From Astropecten irregularis (lineage: Eukaryota > Echinodermata > Asteroidea > Paxillosida > Astropectinidae), in contig OZ020264.1 in assembly GCA_963971285.1 (NCBI GenBank), forward strand, positions 10,740,431 through 10,804,430: a stretch of DNA of 64,000 bases, read 5' to 3'. The position numbers were made by a program, and so were the translations under genes. The first letter of the stretch is position 1. Every line of letters begins with the position of its first letter. The notes beneath the pieces were generated by a model. It was not told the origin of the DNA, ran no database searches, and saw only the letters and a program-made list of their open reading frames with translations. Below, piece after piece: positions 1-12,449 of the stretch.

Positions 1-318
1 ATAGTGCAGATCAACTCAACAGTGTATGAGAATGCATACAAAAATTCAGTGTAACTAGACAATGTTCTCGCTATTATAACAGCGTGAGCAAAAAGGATGA
101 GCAATCCGGCTCGGGTGGGATGCGAAAATTAGGATGGTGTATTTCATCAAATGACTGGCAGAGATCGAGTTGCAGCATAGTTCTCAGTGAAGCAAGGAAG
201 AGATATACTTCTGCCAATTTTTGACGAAAACTATTCGGAAGTGTGGAAAATTGACTGTACACATTAGGCCTTGGTTGGTCTCGGTTTTACCCGACCACTG
301 TAGTAGCAGGCGCTGGGA

Positions 319-3300
319 ATGTTTCTGGGTGTACGTGTGGTGCGAGGCCCTGACTGGAAATGGGGCGATCAGGACGGTGGGCCTGGCTCCGTAGGCACGG
401 TGGTTCAGGCACAAACCAAGGAGGGTAGCGGTAAGTCACATTTCTTGCAATTACCTGAAATAATAATATTATTATTATTCGTACAGTCAGGGACCCCATG
501 AAGAAAAGTTTAAATCATTGTACACGAACCTTCTCAGTGTCTCAGTGTTCTCAGTCTCAGTGTCTTAAAAGTGATATCATACTTTGCTTTTTATCAAAGA
601 AATTCAGATTCATGGGCACAAATATCAAGACAGATACAGTAACAGTCATCTGTGAAAATTTCAGTCCCATACGGTGCCCACTTTTTGAGAAAACAGTGAA
701 AAACGGCCACAGTATTTATTAAGGGTGCATTCGTTTAGCTCCCCCGGGTCAGCCCTTTCTGGGAATGGTCGTGTTTTACTGCACAAAACAAGCGAGAGAA
801 GGGGACGAGGTTGACTGGTGTCGACCCGGGGGAGCTAAACGAATGCACCCAACGTCTTTTCTCTTTTATGTTTGATCTTTGAAAAGATACAAAAGATTTT
901 CGGTCGTTGTTTGACTAATTTCTGGATAAATACACCAATTCAGGCGAAACCATTTAAGCGGTATGGTTTCTACCACCACCACTTCATACCCTGTATAAGT
1001 TATATGTAAATCTGTGAACATTTCTGTTGTTGTCTCTTACCAAAGTATGATACTACCTTTAATCCATTGTGTTCCTGTTGATGAATAACTGACAACAGAA
1101 AAGGCAATGACGTCTTTGAAATTGAACACTGTACATTGGAATGCACTTTGAACTTGTCTGTATGAAGCCCCGATACCATTTTTCCCGTACTGGTAGGTGA
1201 TTCAAAAACATGAATTGTGATTTTTTTTTTTTCGGAATGTAAATATAAGTATACATGGTTGCTGACTTAATCAGCACTATGGGTTGGATGCAGCTAGTCT
1301 GGTTCCGGACCCCAAAAGCTCCCGACTATCGCCTGTCAAAGATTTTTAATAAGAGTCGTCGGGGAATCTTTGGGCAGGAAACCAGACTAGGATGCAGCGG
1401 AGTATCTGGGGAAAATGGTGCGCATGAGCTCTAACCTTTGATGCCAATGAAAAAAAAATCCAACACTTTGAAATTGGAATCTTCCTAAAATAATGACGTC
1501 ATTGGAAACATGTATGTCAACAATTACAACAATTATAGAGGGCAGCCTTTATTTTTTGTTTTTCGTTTTTGTAATTATTTTGTGACTGCAGGTGTTTGGG
1601 TGCGATGGGATTCTGGTAAAGCAGCCAATTATCGTGCTGGGGGGAAAACGTGGAAATATGACCTGCGGATTTATGACACTGCACAGCTTGGTAAGCAATT
1701 TAAAACTAACATGCTAAGCACAAAACTCCATACATAAGAATATATTGCAACCTGCTCCATCTATAGAAGCGAAGACGTTATGTGTTTCTTTTGTACATTG
1801 TTCAAGATTCTAGTTCATTCAATGAGAAATTTATCATTGGGATACATAATCGTAATTTGCCATCATTATTAGTATGTTTTATGGAACTCGGTCAATTTAG
1901 ACCGAGACTGCACGCCGTGGTACTGCAGTGCCGAACTTTAATCAAATGGGGGCAGTAATGGCACGGCAGTTGCGTTAAACACCGAACTTGATAAGTGTCG
2001 CCCACTACCGTTCCGAATACCGATAGCACGGCAGACCCTGTCGAGCCAATTAAAGCTTGCCGTGCCGAACTCAATTTTACCGAGCCAAATTCACGCTAAA
2101 CGTCGTGCTATTGCCATGCCACACTTAAAAAAAAAATGTACAATTATACGAGTTCGGCACGGCAGTAGCACGGCGTATAGCATACGCCTTAGTTGTTTTA
2201 TCTACTTGCCGAAATCTTTGATCTGCACCAAATAGTATGTACAGTATTATTAATATTTCTTGCTACTTCCAAATTCTAGTCTGATGAATTTAATTCTCTG
2301 CGGTAAACAAATACTACACAATCATTTAATTTGATTCAAATTCCTTCAGGTTTATTAATTTTTCAAATCCGATGAAACATTGGAGGAGTGACGTAATATC
2401 TATTTCTTTTGTAAATATTTGAAGCATTGATAAGTATATTCAACTATAAACGTAAAAAAGAAAGATATTTCGTAAAAAATTCTTAGTCTATTATCAAGTG
2501 ACCGAAAATCTTATAATACATGTTCTGTGGAATATTGCTATTGGGGATCCATTCCCTGGAATGAAATTAATAATTCGTTTTGGGATGGACAGTTTATCAA
2601 ATTTTCATATAATTCAATGTCTTGCTAGAACTTCATTCGACGATATTTGGAACAAAACATTTTTTCAGAATTTGTTTTTGTCAAATCCGATTCTGTATAG
2701 GTGTGAAACATCCTAACGTTACATGTGACACGTGTGGCAAAGATCCCATTGTCGGAATTCGCTGGAAATGTCAGGACTGCCACAATTTCGACTTGTGTCA
2801 TCCTTGCTACAACGAGGGAAAACACGATCTCGGCCATCAATTCTCCAGAATTGAAGGCACCTCCGTGCCAGGGTAAAGAAACTTATCAGTTTATACTTGC
2901 TGGCAAATCACATTTGTCTGTAACATTTTAGTTATACAAAAGGGGAGTTACTCGTGGTGAACATGACCTTTATCCAACGATACAACTGCATAATTACCGA
3001 TCACCACATCGGTAGTTGGATGTGTTCGAACGTTTTCCCTTTAGTTCTCTGAATGCAAAAACGCTTTGAACAAACCATAGGCCAACATGTAGGCCCCCTA
3101 GGCCTATAATATATCAGGAAATAATTATACAATTATGATGACGTTGATTGGTTTCTTAGACTGTTTTGTATACTTTCTACAGTATGAAAAAAAAACACCC
3201 CCCGGAACACCGTTTGCACATTTTATTTACTTCGACATTTTATTTACTTTACTTTATGTACTTCGAGACACACCCATTAAGCACCGCACGTCATGCTTCC

Positions 3301-6300
3301 TATGTGCTTATTGTAAAACAAATGATACCTAACATATGGTACCTAACATATGGAATGTAATAATTTCCGCTCATGAGCAGACGAACACCTACGTGGTGGG
3401 AATTGCAAGGTGGTTATATCATGTCGTATTTCTGTTTCTAGGACTGAAGTGCCCTATCGATTTGGAGCAATCAAATGTCGATCTATTGGGATCTTCCCTG
3501 GTTCCCGTGTGGTGCGGGGACCTGATTGGAAATGGGCGAATCAAGACGGTAGGCAACAGGAGATGTAAACAAATTATCATTAGGTGTTTGCTGACAACTT
3601 GAAAAATTAAATTTTAGCCTAAATGCCTTTGGAGAACCGTAAACTAAATTACACAAAACGACACCCTGGGTTGGCTAATTGCATGCACGAACAAGGACAG
3701 TATGGTTATACTGGGACTCTAATGTTAGCGAATTGTGACTCAGTGGAATACAATTTACTTTCTCAAGTTTGAATTAAGACACCAATTAAAAATCAATGTC
3801 CTTGATTATTTAAAGATTTTCTGTAATCAAATTTAGAAAAGGGATGAAAGTGCCTTCAAATTGTTACTTAATACATAATAAATGACCTTATAAATTTATA
3901 AATTTAAATTGTTATGTAAGCGGTTAATTTTTACCCCAAAAATATATGCCCCGCCCCCCAAAGATCCATTTGGAATTGATCCACGCAACAATGCGTGTGA
4001 CGTTACCTACATACAAAAATGTATAGGCTCGCACCACATTAATGTATACTGCGTGGCGTTCTGCATGTGACGTAAGCAATGTTTTTCGTCGCGAAAGGTG
4101 GGGAGCTAAATTATGGGCCTAAAATGCGTCCTTTTCTCTAACTTTTTATACATTATTTGTTTAGCTTAAGTAATGATAGACATGTTGAGTTTTATAACAA
4201 CACAGATGTATCCAACTTCAAATGAGTTTTGATTTCAGTAAACCTTTAATGGAAAAAATGAAACCATGTATAACCCCCAAATCTCTCAAACAAGATTGTA
4301 ATACAAGTACAATAACAACTGTGATGAAAAATACCCTTACTTCTAAAAAAAGGATAGAAATTTGCAAATGAATTTAGTGACACATTTCCTGACGATCATT
4401 TTTAGGAGGAGATGGTACGGTTGGTGCCGTGTGTGATGTGGGCGACGGGGAAGGAACGTACCGTTCATGGGTGACTGTGCAGTGGCCTAACGCGACCCAG
4501 AACAGCTATCGTCGCGGTCACCAGGGCCAAATGGACGTGAGATACACAGAGAAAGAAACGGAGGGCGAGTTTTATATTGAACATCTTCCAAATCTCGGTA
4601 AGTCGAACCTATAAAGTAAATATTTGAATTGTCTACCAGTATGGGCGACGAATAAACACAAACATAGACCAAGACTTTGTCGTGGCATGCAACATTTCCT
4701 TAAAGGTAGTATCGTACTTTGATTTTTGTCAAAGAAATACAGATTCATGGGCCAAAATATCAAGGAAAATACAGTAACAATCATCTGTGAAAATTTCAGT
4801 CCCATACGGTACCAACTTTTTGAGAAAACAGTGAAAAACGGCCATAGTATTTCTTAAGTCTTTTCTCTTTTGTTTTTGATCTTTCAAAAAGATATGTGAA
4901 AATTTCTGTTTGGGTGCTATCAAACTATGATACATTTATTACCTTTAAAAGTCTTTTGTCAATTTTTTTTCCCTTTCGCGCCAAAATTAGATGTATGCAA
5001 ACTTCGTGGCTATGTAAGCAGCGGGGATAGAGTTCGTTTGCTGGACATAGACAATGCAAAGCTGAAGGAACTGCAACTGGAGAGGTGTGGCTGGAATGAA
5101 GAAATTATAAATGTAAGACTCCAAAATTCTCGTGTCTTATTGACGAGCAATTGGAAGGCCTTCAAAGAATACCGATAGGTATATAATTATCAAGAAAGAT
5201 TTGAGACTTTGCATGGTGACATTATTGGTATGTGGATCGGTTTTGCGTAAACACCATGTAAGAATCGTTTAATTCGCACTTCTGTTTCGTTTGCACTTCT
5301 CGTAAGGTCTCAACGTTTCCACTAGCCTGCTCTAGTCACCACCAGGAGACCCATAGCAGGCTAGTCGAAACGTTGAGACCTTACGAGAACTGCGAACGAA
5401 ATAGAAGTGCGACAATACGAACTTACATGATGTTTCCCCAAACCGATCCACATAGGTATAATTATGGATAATTAGGGAGACTTTCTCATTGGGTCATGCA
5501 CAAACTTTACTACCTATTTCTAAACATACTCCAAACCAATGAACTTGAAATTGACATATGTTCATATTGAGCGCATTCTCTGTCTTCTATTACAATATGG
5601 ACAATAAAAATATGTCTTTAAAAGGTAGCTGGTATAATAGGGAGACACCGAAAAGTCTCCCTATTTGCAGATGTCTCCCAAATGTTCACTTTTAGACGCT
5701 GAAGTGCAATTTAGATGAATTATACTAAACTGCAATGTTTATAACTTTCAGTGGTTAAAATTCCACCCAGTTTTCGTTTCTATACCCACGTGGTCCGATT
5801 AAGGAACTGAAAAAGCCACAACAAATAAACCTGTGATAATTATGGTGTCCATTTTTCCCAACAGTTGAAAGGTAAGGTAGGTGATGTCATAATGGTCGAC
5901 AAAGATGGAGATGTCAAGGTGTCGTTTGGCGAGTCGTCATTCTTCATCCATCCGATGTGCCTTGCCATGGACAAGAAAATGGACGCGACTGAAAAAGTGA
6001 CTACAAATGACATAGAAGGTTTGGAGATGTTTTTATCCCACCTTATTTAGAATAATAGTAATATAGACGTTTATAATGTTCAACATATCCACCAAGAGGG
6101 TGCTCAAGGCGCTTAATACCATTAATATCCCTGGTCATCAGGCCCCACTAACATTCCTGAAACCATCTCAACTCCCTGGGGAGTATACAGCCCCGGCTAC
6201 TGTAAAGCCCACGAAGGCTAATTAATCAGACAAAGCCATCTCAGTTACCCTTACAGGTATTCAGTTACTCCTGGGTGAAGAGAAACAATAATGTGACAAA

Positions 6301-9300
6301 GCGTCTTGCCCAAGGACGCAAGCACCACTGAAAAATAATATGTAAAACTAATACAAAATGTATAGTCAGTTTCATAAATTATGTTAAAGCGCCTTTACAA
6401 GGAGATCAAAGCGCTGCGCAGAACGTATAGACAAACAACAAGACAAGGACAGGGGTTATGGGAACAATTTCCTAAAAAACAGTGACAGAGGGAGAATTCC
6501 TGATGTTGATAAGGGACAGAGTTCCACAGTTTGGGACCAGCTACAGAAAATGATCTATCTCCGAAAGATCTTGACCGAGTAGGAATAGACAGAAGAGGTG
6601 TGTCATCAGAGGATCGGAGTTCCGATCTGCCTGTTTGATACAAAGTGAGTAATTTAGACAAGTAGGGAGGAAAAATACCATGTATAAGCATTTGTAGACA
6701 ATGAGAAGAAGTTTGAAAGATAGTCGCTGTTTGATATATAGGTAGCCAATGAAGTTGAGAAATTAAAGGATGCGGCATCCATGGAGCAACAGAGAAAATG
6801 AGTCTCACGGTTTTGCAGTTTTTTTGTAGCCTGTTTATTTCACCTTGGGTGATTCCAAATAGCAGGGAGTTGCAAATGATCCTGATTTTTGTTTTTCTGC
6901 ATTGTACTGAAGTGTACGCGTTTTCCAAAAAGACAAATTGTCTTCATGACATGTTCTTGCTTTGTTCTTAGATGATTTGGTGATGGGACTATTGTCTGCC
7001 ATCCTGAAGAGTGAATTGGAAGCATTAGTAGATCCGGGTGGTTCAGCAGACGGCGGAGATTTGTTCAATGCAGCCATCAATGGCAAAACCAGCCGAGTGA
7101 GAGAAATCATCAAGGCAAATCCTCAAGCGGTAAGCCTATATATAGGGTGTTTTCGAAACGGAGGCTCAGGCTCCGTTTCAGGCTCAGGCCCCATTTCAAA
7201 ACAACGGGTATCAAAATAGAGACTTTTGGCTGCGGTTCTGAAGAAGATTCTCTATAGTTTGAAAAGGAAAAACAGAGTTTCAGCTTCAATGAAAAACCAC
7301 AACTTATATTTTCAGCATATGGATGCCAGAGCTGGAGCCTGAGCCTATCTTCCGTTTCGAAAACGCCCATAGTGTCATCACGCATTTTTGTGGCCGCAAT
7401 TATTTAAAAAAAAACACGCAAATAAAAATGTGCATAGGTTTAGGTGATATGGATTCTCTCTGTAAAGAATCGTTTTCTGAAATAAACGTCCGTCCTACGT
7501 TTTGCTTATAGTTATATAAGATTAGGTTTTTGTTTGCATTTTTCTTCAGGTGAAATTTCACAACGAGAAAGGCCAGACTGCGCTGGCAGGCGCTGCCCAC
7601 CGTGGTCACATGGATTCAGTGAAAGCATTGGTTGCAGGCAAAGCACCGCTAGACGTAACTGATGAAGACGGGGACACAGCACTTGCATTTGCAGTGATTG
7701 GGTAAGATTTGACAAGAATATACTTGATTGAGCGGAGCATTCATTGCGAGTGGAATGGAGGACCTGACGTGTTTCGATCCTAGCAGGATCTTTCTCAAAG
7801 GCTAAAATGAGAAAGATCCTGCTAGGATCGAAACGCAACAGGCCCTTCTATTAACTCCAAGCATTTGACATATTTCAGGTCCATTTTGGTTGATGAGTAG
7901 TTTGAAGCAGTTTAATACTTGTACATTTTTTTCTCGTAAAAATATGATACTTTTTTTTTTCAAACAGCAACAAACCAGATATTGCCAAGTACCTGCTTCA
8001 ATCTGGCAGCAGCATTAACGCAACTAACAAGTTGGGACTGACCCCACTTCACCTTGCAGCTGCCCAGGGTCACGTGGTATGCGCAGAAGTGCTGCTGAAT
8101 TGCGAGCGCCACTGTAACGTCAATGCTAAAGTAAGTCAAGTTAATTTCTTTCATTACTAAAGTATATACATATATATATATATATATATTTTTGAACGTG
8201 TGGTTGGTGTCATTTATTTTGAACGTGTAGTTCGTGTCATTTATTTTGAACGTGTACTTCGTGTCATGTCTGGTTTGAACATGTACTCCGTGTCATCTAT
8301 TTTGAACGTATACTTCGTGTCATGTCTGGTTTGAACATGTACTTGGTGTCATCTATTTTGAACATATACTTCGTGTCATGTCTGGTTTGATTGACGTCCG
8401 CAGGACAAAAATGGAAACACCCCATTGTTCATAGCAATGACCAAGGATGAGAAGCAAATCACTCGTTTGCTGGTGGAACACAATGACACAAATCTTAGGA
8501 TCACGAATGACAATGGGTTCAATGCGTTGCACCATGCTGTTTTCAGCAACAGTTTGTAAGTACTATACGTTTTGCTTGTCATGGCACATAATTCGTCACT
8601 TTAAATGTATAATACCTGATTAGTAAAGGTCGCAGAGCAGCACTCACACATGAAATGATAAACCCATAATATACACCTGTAAAATATGAGCTCAGTCACG
8701 AGAAAATAGCAAAAAGCCGACTCATAAAGAATGGTTTTGATCTTATCCCGAGATCAAAAATGTTTTCGGTCTTTTTGGTGTTTTACATGATTTCTGGATA
8801 AATACAACATTTCATCAGGAAATATTTTAACAGTATGTTTCTACCAACACCATCGTCAAACCCCGAATGTTATAGGTCAGTTTGTGAATATTTCTGTTTC
8901 GGTATGTTACCAATTCTGTACTGTACCTTTAAAGGATACATTGGATATAAAATGAAGAGTACATGTTGATCATATGCCTTGATTGTGTCATATCGATTGG
9001 CAGATGTCATATTTGCCCTTAACGTCATGTATGCAAGTTATGATCAATGCTTCATGTCCGTTTTTATTTGGTAACAAACGCATTTCAAATTCATACCCGC
9101 CATATGCAGTGCTGTCCAGAGGATTCTATCGAAGGCACCTTCAATGATCAACATTGCAAAAGATGACGGTTTCACGGCACTTCATCTGGCCGCCCTCAAC
9201 GGCCTAGCTGACATATTGTTGATTCTTATCAAACAGGTGACTGTGAATCAGAATCGAGCTTCAAATCAAATTGCTTAAGTCTCAACTTTTCCCACAATGG

Positions 9301-11470
9301 TATACAGCTTGTCCCTCCAAAACGCAACACTCTGTGTCGGGAACCACTATGTTAAAATGAAACTGTTTATCACTTCAAGATTCAGTTCTATGATACAGCC
9401 ATGTCTTGGCTATCACCAATAAGCAAAATCGGGCTGAAATTTGCGAAAATATGACCAATTGAAAGAGTAGCCAATTTTTTCTTAAAAACAAACGACGCCT
9501 TTTAATCAGGTGACCACGAAAGCATCGGTCACATGCGGCATGTAAAAACACACAAGTGGGCGGGGCTTATGAGCGAAGCTGAAACTGTCCTAAACCAATA
9601 GTGATTAATTTATCACGTGAATTTCATCGTTGTCATTCCAACTGCGAATCGAACTTTTCCATCAAATGTACGGCACTGGTAGATGACGTGATGACGTCAT
9701 CGTGACATAACCTTTCAACGCATCTAAACCTTGACACATTATGATCATGAAGCCCAAAGAAGTATTTTCTTGTTTTTCGAGAAATAACATCTTTCCCTGT
9801 CCACATCTATAGGGCAACTGCGATAAGGAACAGAGAAATGGTAATGGTCAGACGGCACTTCACCTGGCCGTTGACAAGAGCCACAACAAATGCATTGAAG
9901 CCCTCGTTAATAATGGCGCCAACGTGAACGCTCAAGACAACGACGGTGACACGTGTCTCCACATCGTTATGATGAATGCCAACTTGCAGGAACTTTTAGG
10001 AGCCTTACCAGTCGTACAGGTAATTGTTATTTTCTTTCAGAGTATCTCTGTACATAAACTTTGTGTATCTTCACTTTTTCAACAGATAATTAACCATGGT
10101 AAATGTTACACCTTCACAAAACGAACATTATGAAACGTGGAAGGGGGCTGCATATTGCTTCCTGGGCCAATTTCATAGAGCTGCTGAAGCAAAATAAAAG
10201 AGCTTAAGCATGAAAAGTCTTCCTTGATCAAACAGAAAGTACCATCCATATATGTATGTGACTATGACTGCTTTTGACTTGTATTCGGCCATTTTTTGCC
10301 GAGCGTAACATTTACATGAAATAATGGTTGGCATATACTGATTTTACTCACCAAGGCTTTTGGTGCTTAAGCATATTTTGGTGCTTAAGCAGCTCTATAA
10401 AATAATAATAACATCTTCACATTCTGATATGAATAGTCAACCACAGTGACCAATGTGATTTTGATTTTCTGGATAGGGAATGGCAGCCGAGAAAGTATTG
10501 TTCTGTTTGCAAAAGAGATAATGTTTACAATATGACCAAGGCAAAATGATGTTTTCTGGCAGCGGAATTTTCAAGTTTTTGTAATTGACGGTGTTGCACC
10601 TGACTCGGTGGCAGGCGCGGTTCTAGAGGCAAAATTTTTGGGGTGCTAGAAGAGCCATTATTTTTTTTTGGGGGGGGGGGGGGGGGGGCTAGAAGACCCA
10701 ATTTTTTGGGATCTTCTAACACTCGCTTCTGCTATGTCTTATTAGGGGTCGAAAAACATGCACATTATAGCCCACACAACGCGTTTTTTTTGTAATTTGC
10801 GCTTAATAACTGCAAAAACCAGTATTTTTAAGAGTTTTTTTTTCCACTTGCATTTTTTTGGGGGGGCTAGACAAAATGTTTTGGGGGCTACAGCCCCCCC
10901 GTAGAACCGCGCCTGCTCGGTGGCTACGAAATTATTAAAGAATGTTATAACTTGTTGAATTTATGTACATTTATTTTCTGATTCAGCTTTTGCAGTTAGC
11001 ACAACAACTCACGACAGAAGGCAAAACGGACCCCAAAGAAAATCTCATTGCCATAGCAGTGTATCTGGTCAAAAATAACGCCAACATCTATATGAAGAAC
11101 AAGAAGGGTAGCGATGTTCTTGATGTCACTCACAACCCACGTGTTAAATCGCTGCTGAAACAACTCTACGACCGCAAAAGGTATGTATTTGAATGGGTAA
11201 CATTTTGAGACACACCTACCCCCACCCGCCCTCGCAGTGCCTGGCTAGAAAAATTCACTCTGGGTAAACCCCCCCCCCCCTTACCAAAAAGCTAGATCCG
11301 CCACTGCCTATTGAATCTGTGGAAATCAAGGTACTTTGTTTGTAATGTGAGACGCCTATTGGTATAACAAGTTCAAATTCATTGCATGGAAATATTCACT
11401 GACTGCAATTTTGCTAATTTGTTGCAGAGAGGCAGCGGGAACATCAAGTTCAAAGTGTAAGGTCCAGTGA
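319..11470 (+). CDS. RING-less Mind bomb-like protein, paralogue 1 (MIB-ZZ-MIB-REP-ankyrin)
   Basis: Fifteen exons with GT-AG junctions: 319-430, 1592-1690, 2701-2872, 3442-3548, 4406-4597, 4991-5112, 5865-6018, 6972-7129, 7550-7701, 7968-8130, 8404-8555, 9110-9236, 9813-10019, 10987-11180, 11428-11470. They sum to 718 codons with the stop. Exons 1-2 form a MIB/HERC2 domain ([16 protein letters not shown]). Exon 3 is a complete ZZ zinc finger (three CxxC pairs, then His). Exons 4-5 are a second MIB/HERC2 domain. Exons 6-7 are one MIB repeat. Exons 8-14 carry ankyrin repeats ([19 protein letters not shown]). In Mind bomb E3 ligases these parts bind Notch ligands and RING fingers follow; here the last exon ends after CKVQ with no RING. 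A substrate-binding or dominant-negative role is inference. The ATG lies directly before the first domain and a similar start exists in the paralogue; an upstream exon cannot be excluded. Introns carry MITEs and a LINE piece. Confidence 0.85.
565..1062. mobile_element. MITE, family TTAAAGGTAGTATCATAC, copy 1
   Basis: The ends are inverted: TTAAAAGTGATATCATACTT on the left and AAGTATGATACTACCTTTAA on the right. The terminal TTAA may be a target duplication, as in piggyBac-type elements (inference). A second MITE is nested at 723-850. Confidence 0.65.
723..850. mobile_element. Nested MITE with 28-bp perfect inverted ends
   Basis: The left end GGGTGCATTCGTTTAGCTCC is matched inverted by GGAGCTAAACGAATGCACCC on the right. 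The arms continue through CCCGGGTC. It interrupts the TTAAAGG-type MITE, whose uninterrupted sequence is visible around 4840-4870. Confidence 0.75.
1880..2185. repeat. Inverted-repeat element rich in CGGCACGGCA
   Basis: GAACTCGGTC at the left and GAGTTCGGCACGGCAGTAGC near the right are partial inverted partners. The interior repeats CCGAACTT and CACGGCA. It is probably a small non-autonomous DNA transposon in intron 2 of gene 1. Confidence 0.45.
3920..4115. repeat. Dispersed repeat with GCCCCGCCCCC...GTGACGT core, copy A
   Basis: It contains ATGCCCCGCCCCC, a GATCCA.GCAACAATGCGTGTGACGT segment and GTCGCGAAA.GTGGGG. The same blocks occur at 13790-14070 and, inverted, at 51985-52440. Confidence 0.55.
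4700..4948. mobile_element. MITE, family TTAAAGGTAGTATCATAC, copy 2
   Basis: It starts TTAAAGGTAGTATCGTACTT and ends ATTACCTTTAA with matching interior sequence. It is shorter than copy 1 (internal deletion). It lies in intron 5 of gene 1, the intron that in gene 2 received the virus-like element. Confidence 0.65.
5229..5454. mobile_element. MITE with central hairpin (family GTAAACACCATGTA)
   Basis: The ends TATGTGGATCGGTTTTGCG and CCAAACCGATCCACATA are inverted. The centre is a second inverted repeat, GGTCTCAACGTTTC / GAAACGTTGAGACC, around CTGCTCTAGTC. Related designs are at 19386-19617 and 30905-31089. Confidence 0.7.
5865..6050 (+). other. Exon 7 of gene 1 with possible read-through stop (short isoform)
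   Basis: This exon completes the MIB repeat. Splicing at 6018 (AAG/GTTTGG, a weak donor) keeps the frame into the first ankyrin exon in both paralogues. If the donor is not used, translation runs 11 more codons to TAG. The paralogue does the same (LEMFVAHLS against LEMFLSHLI here), and similarity fades right after the stop. A conserved short isoform ending before the ankyrin repeats is therefore possible. Confidence 0.5.
6060..6930 (-). mobile_element. LINE 3' fragment (CR1/L2-like reverse transcriptase C-terminus)
   Basis: A minus-strand ORF of about 177 codons carries the motifs [17 protein letters not shown] and [18 protein letters not shown], typical of the region after the palm in CR1/L2-like non-LTR retrotransposons. 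Downstream sequence to about 6060 looks like its 3' untranslated region. It is 5'-truncated and sits in intron 7 of gene 1. Confidence 0.75.
7145..7368. mobile_element. MITE with GGGTGTTTTCGAAACGGA ends
   Basis: GGGTGTTTTCGAAACGGA at the left is inverted as TCCGTTTCGAAAACGCCC at the right. GGCTCAGGC repeats adjoin both ends. It lies in intron 8 of gene 1; the paralogous intron of gene 2 lacks it. Confidence 0.7.
7770..7835. repeat. Perfect hairpin, about 27-bp arms
   Basis: GTTTCGATCCTAGCAGGATC...TCTCA is followed after a short loop by its inverse ending GGATCGAAAC. It is a small palindromic insertion in an intron of gene 1. Confidence 0.7.
8163..8390. repeat. TA microsatellite and 25-30-bp minisatellite
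   Basis: A TA run is followed by imperfect repeats of TTTGAACGTGTACTTCGTGT plus CAT.TATT. They end just before the acceptor of exon 11 of gene 1. Confidence 0.7.
8735..8937. mobile_element. 3' part of TTAAAGGTAGTATCATAC MITE
   Basis: It shares GATTTCTGGATAAATAC, GGTATGTTTCTACCA-like and TGTTACCA...ACCTTTAA with the full copy at 30595-31190. The 5' half is missing or too diverged to recognise. Confidence 0.5.
10160..10405. mobile_element. MITE with GGGCCAATTTCATAGAGCTGCT end
   Basis: GGCCAATTTCATAGAGCTGCT at the left and AGCAGCTCTATAAAA at the right are inverted. The left end resembles the element at 29880-30093. Confidence 0.55.
10612..10915. mobile_element. hAT-like non-autonomous element with 8-bp target duplication
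   Basis: The ends CAGGCGCGGTTCTA and TAGAACCGCGCCTG are perfectly inverted. The direct repeat CTCGGTGG flanks both sides (10604-10611 and 10916-10923). The paralogous intron of gene 2 near 56025 has the uninterrupted site. The interior has long G and T runs and no coding capacity. CAG ends with 8-bp duplications fit hAT. Confidence 0.85.
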
Positions 11471-12129
11471 TTGGCACGGACTTTTATAACGTCTCGGCAC
11501 ACGGCAAGTTTATATCCTTCATAATACATGTACTATTTTAACCGAGGATGGGACCTTACGGAGACTTTCCCATAGGGTCGTGTACAAAATTTACTTACCT
11601 ATTTCTAAACATTCTCCAAACCAATGAACTTGAAATTGACATATGTTCATGTAGAGAGTATTTTCTGTCTTCTATTAAAATATGGACGTTAAAAATATGT
11701 CTTTAAAAGGTACCTGGTACCTTAGGGAAACATCGAAAAGTCTCCGTAAGTCGCGATGTCTCCCTAATGTACACTTTAAGACGCTAATAACGTGTCTCCC
11801 CAATATCCTATGTGTAATTACTTGTGTAACTTGTTCTATGATTGCAGACATACACAGTAAAAGTCTCGTTTTACATGTAGATAAGCAGCTCCAATTCGAA
11901 CAAGTTGTCTGATTTCCGCAAATTGAAATACACTGTACATTTAAAAAGAAACCAACCAACCAATCAATTGAGCAATCAATTGGTCTCAACGTCTCTAGTA
12001 TGCAAGATGTGCATGGATGGCGGTTAGTTCTACCAAATACATTGAATTGCCTTTAAGAATATCTAGGATCAGTACGTCAGCTTTGGTCAATAAAGGCAAG
12101 TTAAAGAAAAGGTGCTTACCATTATTATT

Positions 12130-12420
12130 ATCTATTTTTGGTAATGACACCAGGGATTCCTCAAAACCGCCTTAGGCACTGTAGCTCGAAAGCCCGATGA
12201 AAGCTTTTATGGAATGATGATGAGAAGAAGATACAGTTTCTGTAGAGGTGTGAGGAAAACCCCAGAGTAATATTCTGGGTAAAACCTACAGAATCAGGTA
12301 GGGACTGAAAACCCAATCCACTTGTGGACCGAGCTGGACTTGAACCCGGTCCGGCAGAGGTGAAAGGCGAGGAAAGAACCGCTACGCCAACCTGACTCTC
12401 CGAAATGCCTTCATCTCATG
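12130..12420 (-). mobile_element. tRNA-derived SINE
   Basis: On the minus strand an A box-like TGGCGTAGCGGTT is followed by a B box GGGTTCAAGTCC at tRNA-like spacing, then a non-tRNA body. It lies downstream of gene 1. Confidence 0.65.
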
Positions 12421-12449
12421 GGTAATAAGGTGACCGAGCTACAGTATAT

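Noticed and set aside
6850-7113. Minus-strand frames opposite the first ankyrin exon
   Set aside because: Shadows of exon 8 of gene 1, which has conserved sequence and splice sites in the paralogue.
8163-8390. Possible CRISPR-like array of repeated GTGTCAT words
   Set aside because: Repeats are imperfect, contiguous and without uniform unique spacers; this is a minisatellite in an animal intron.
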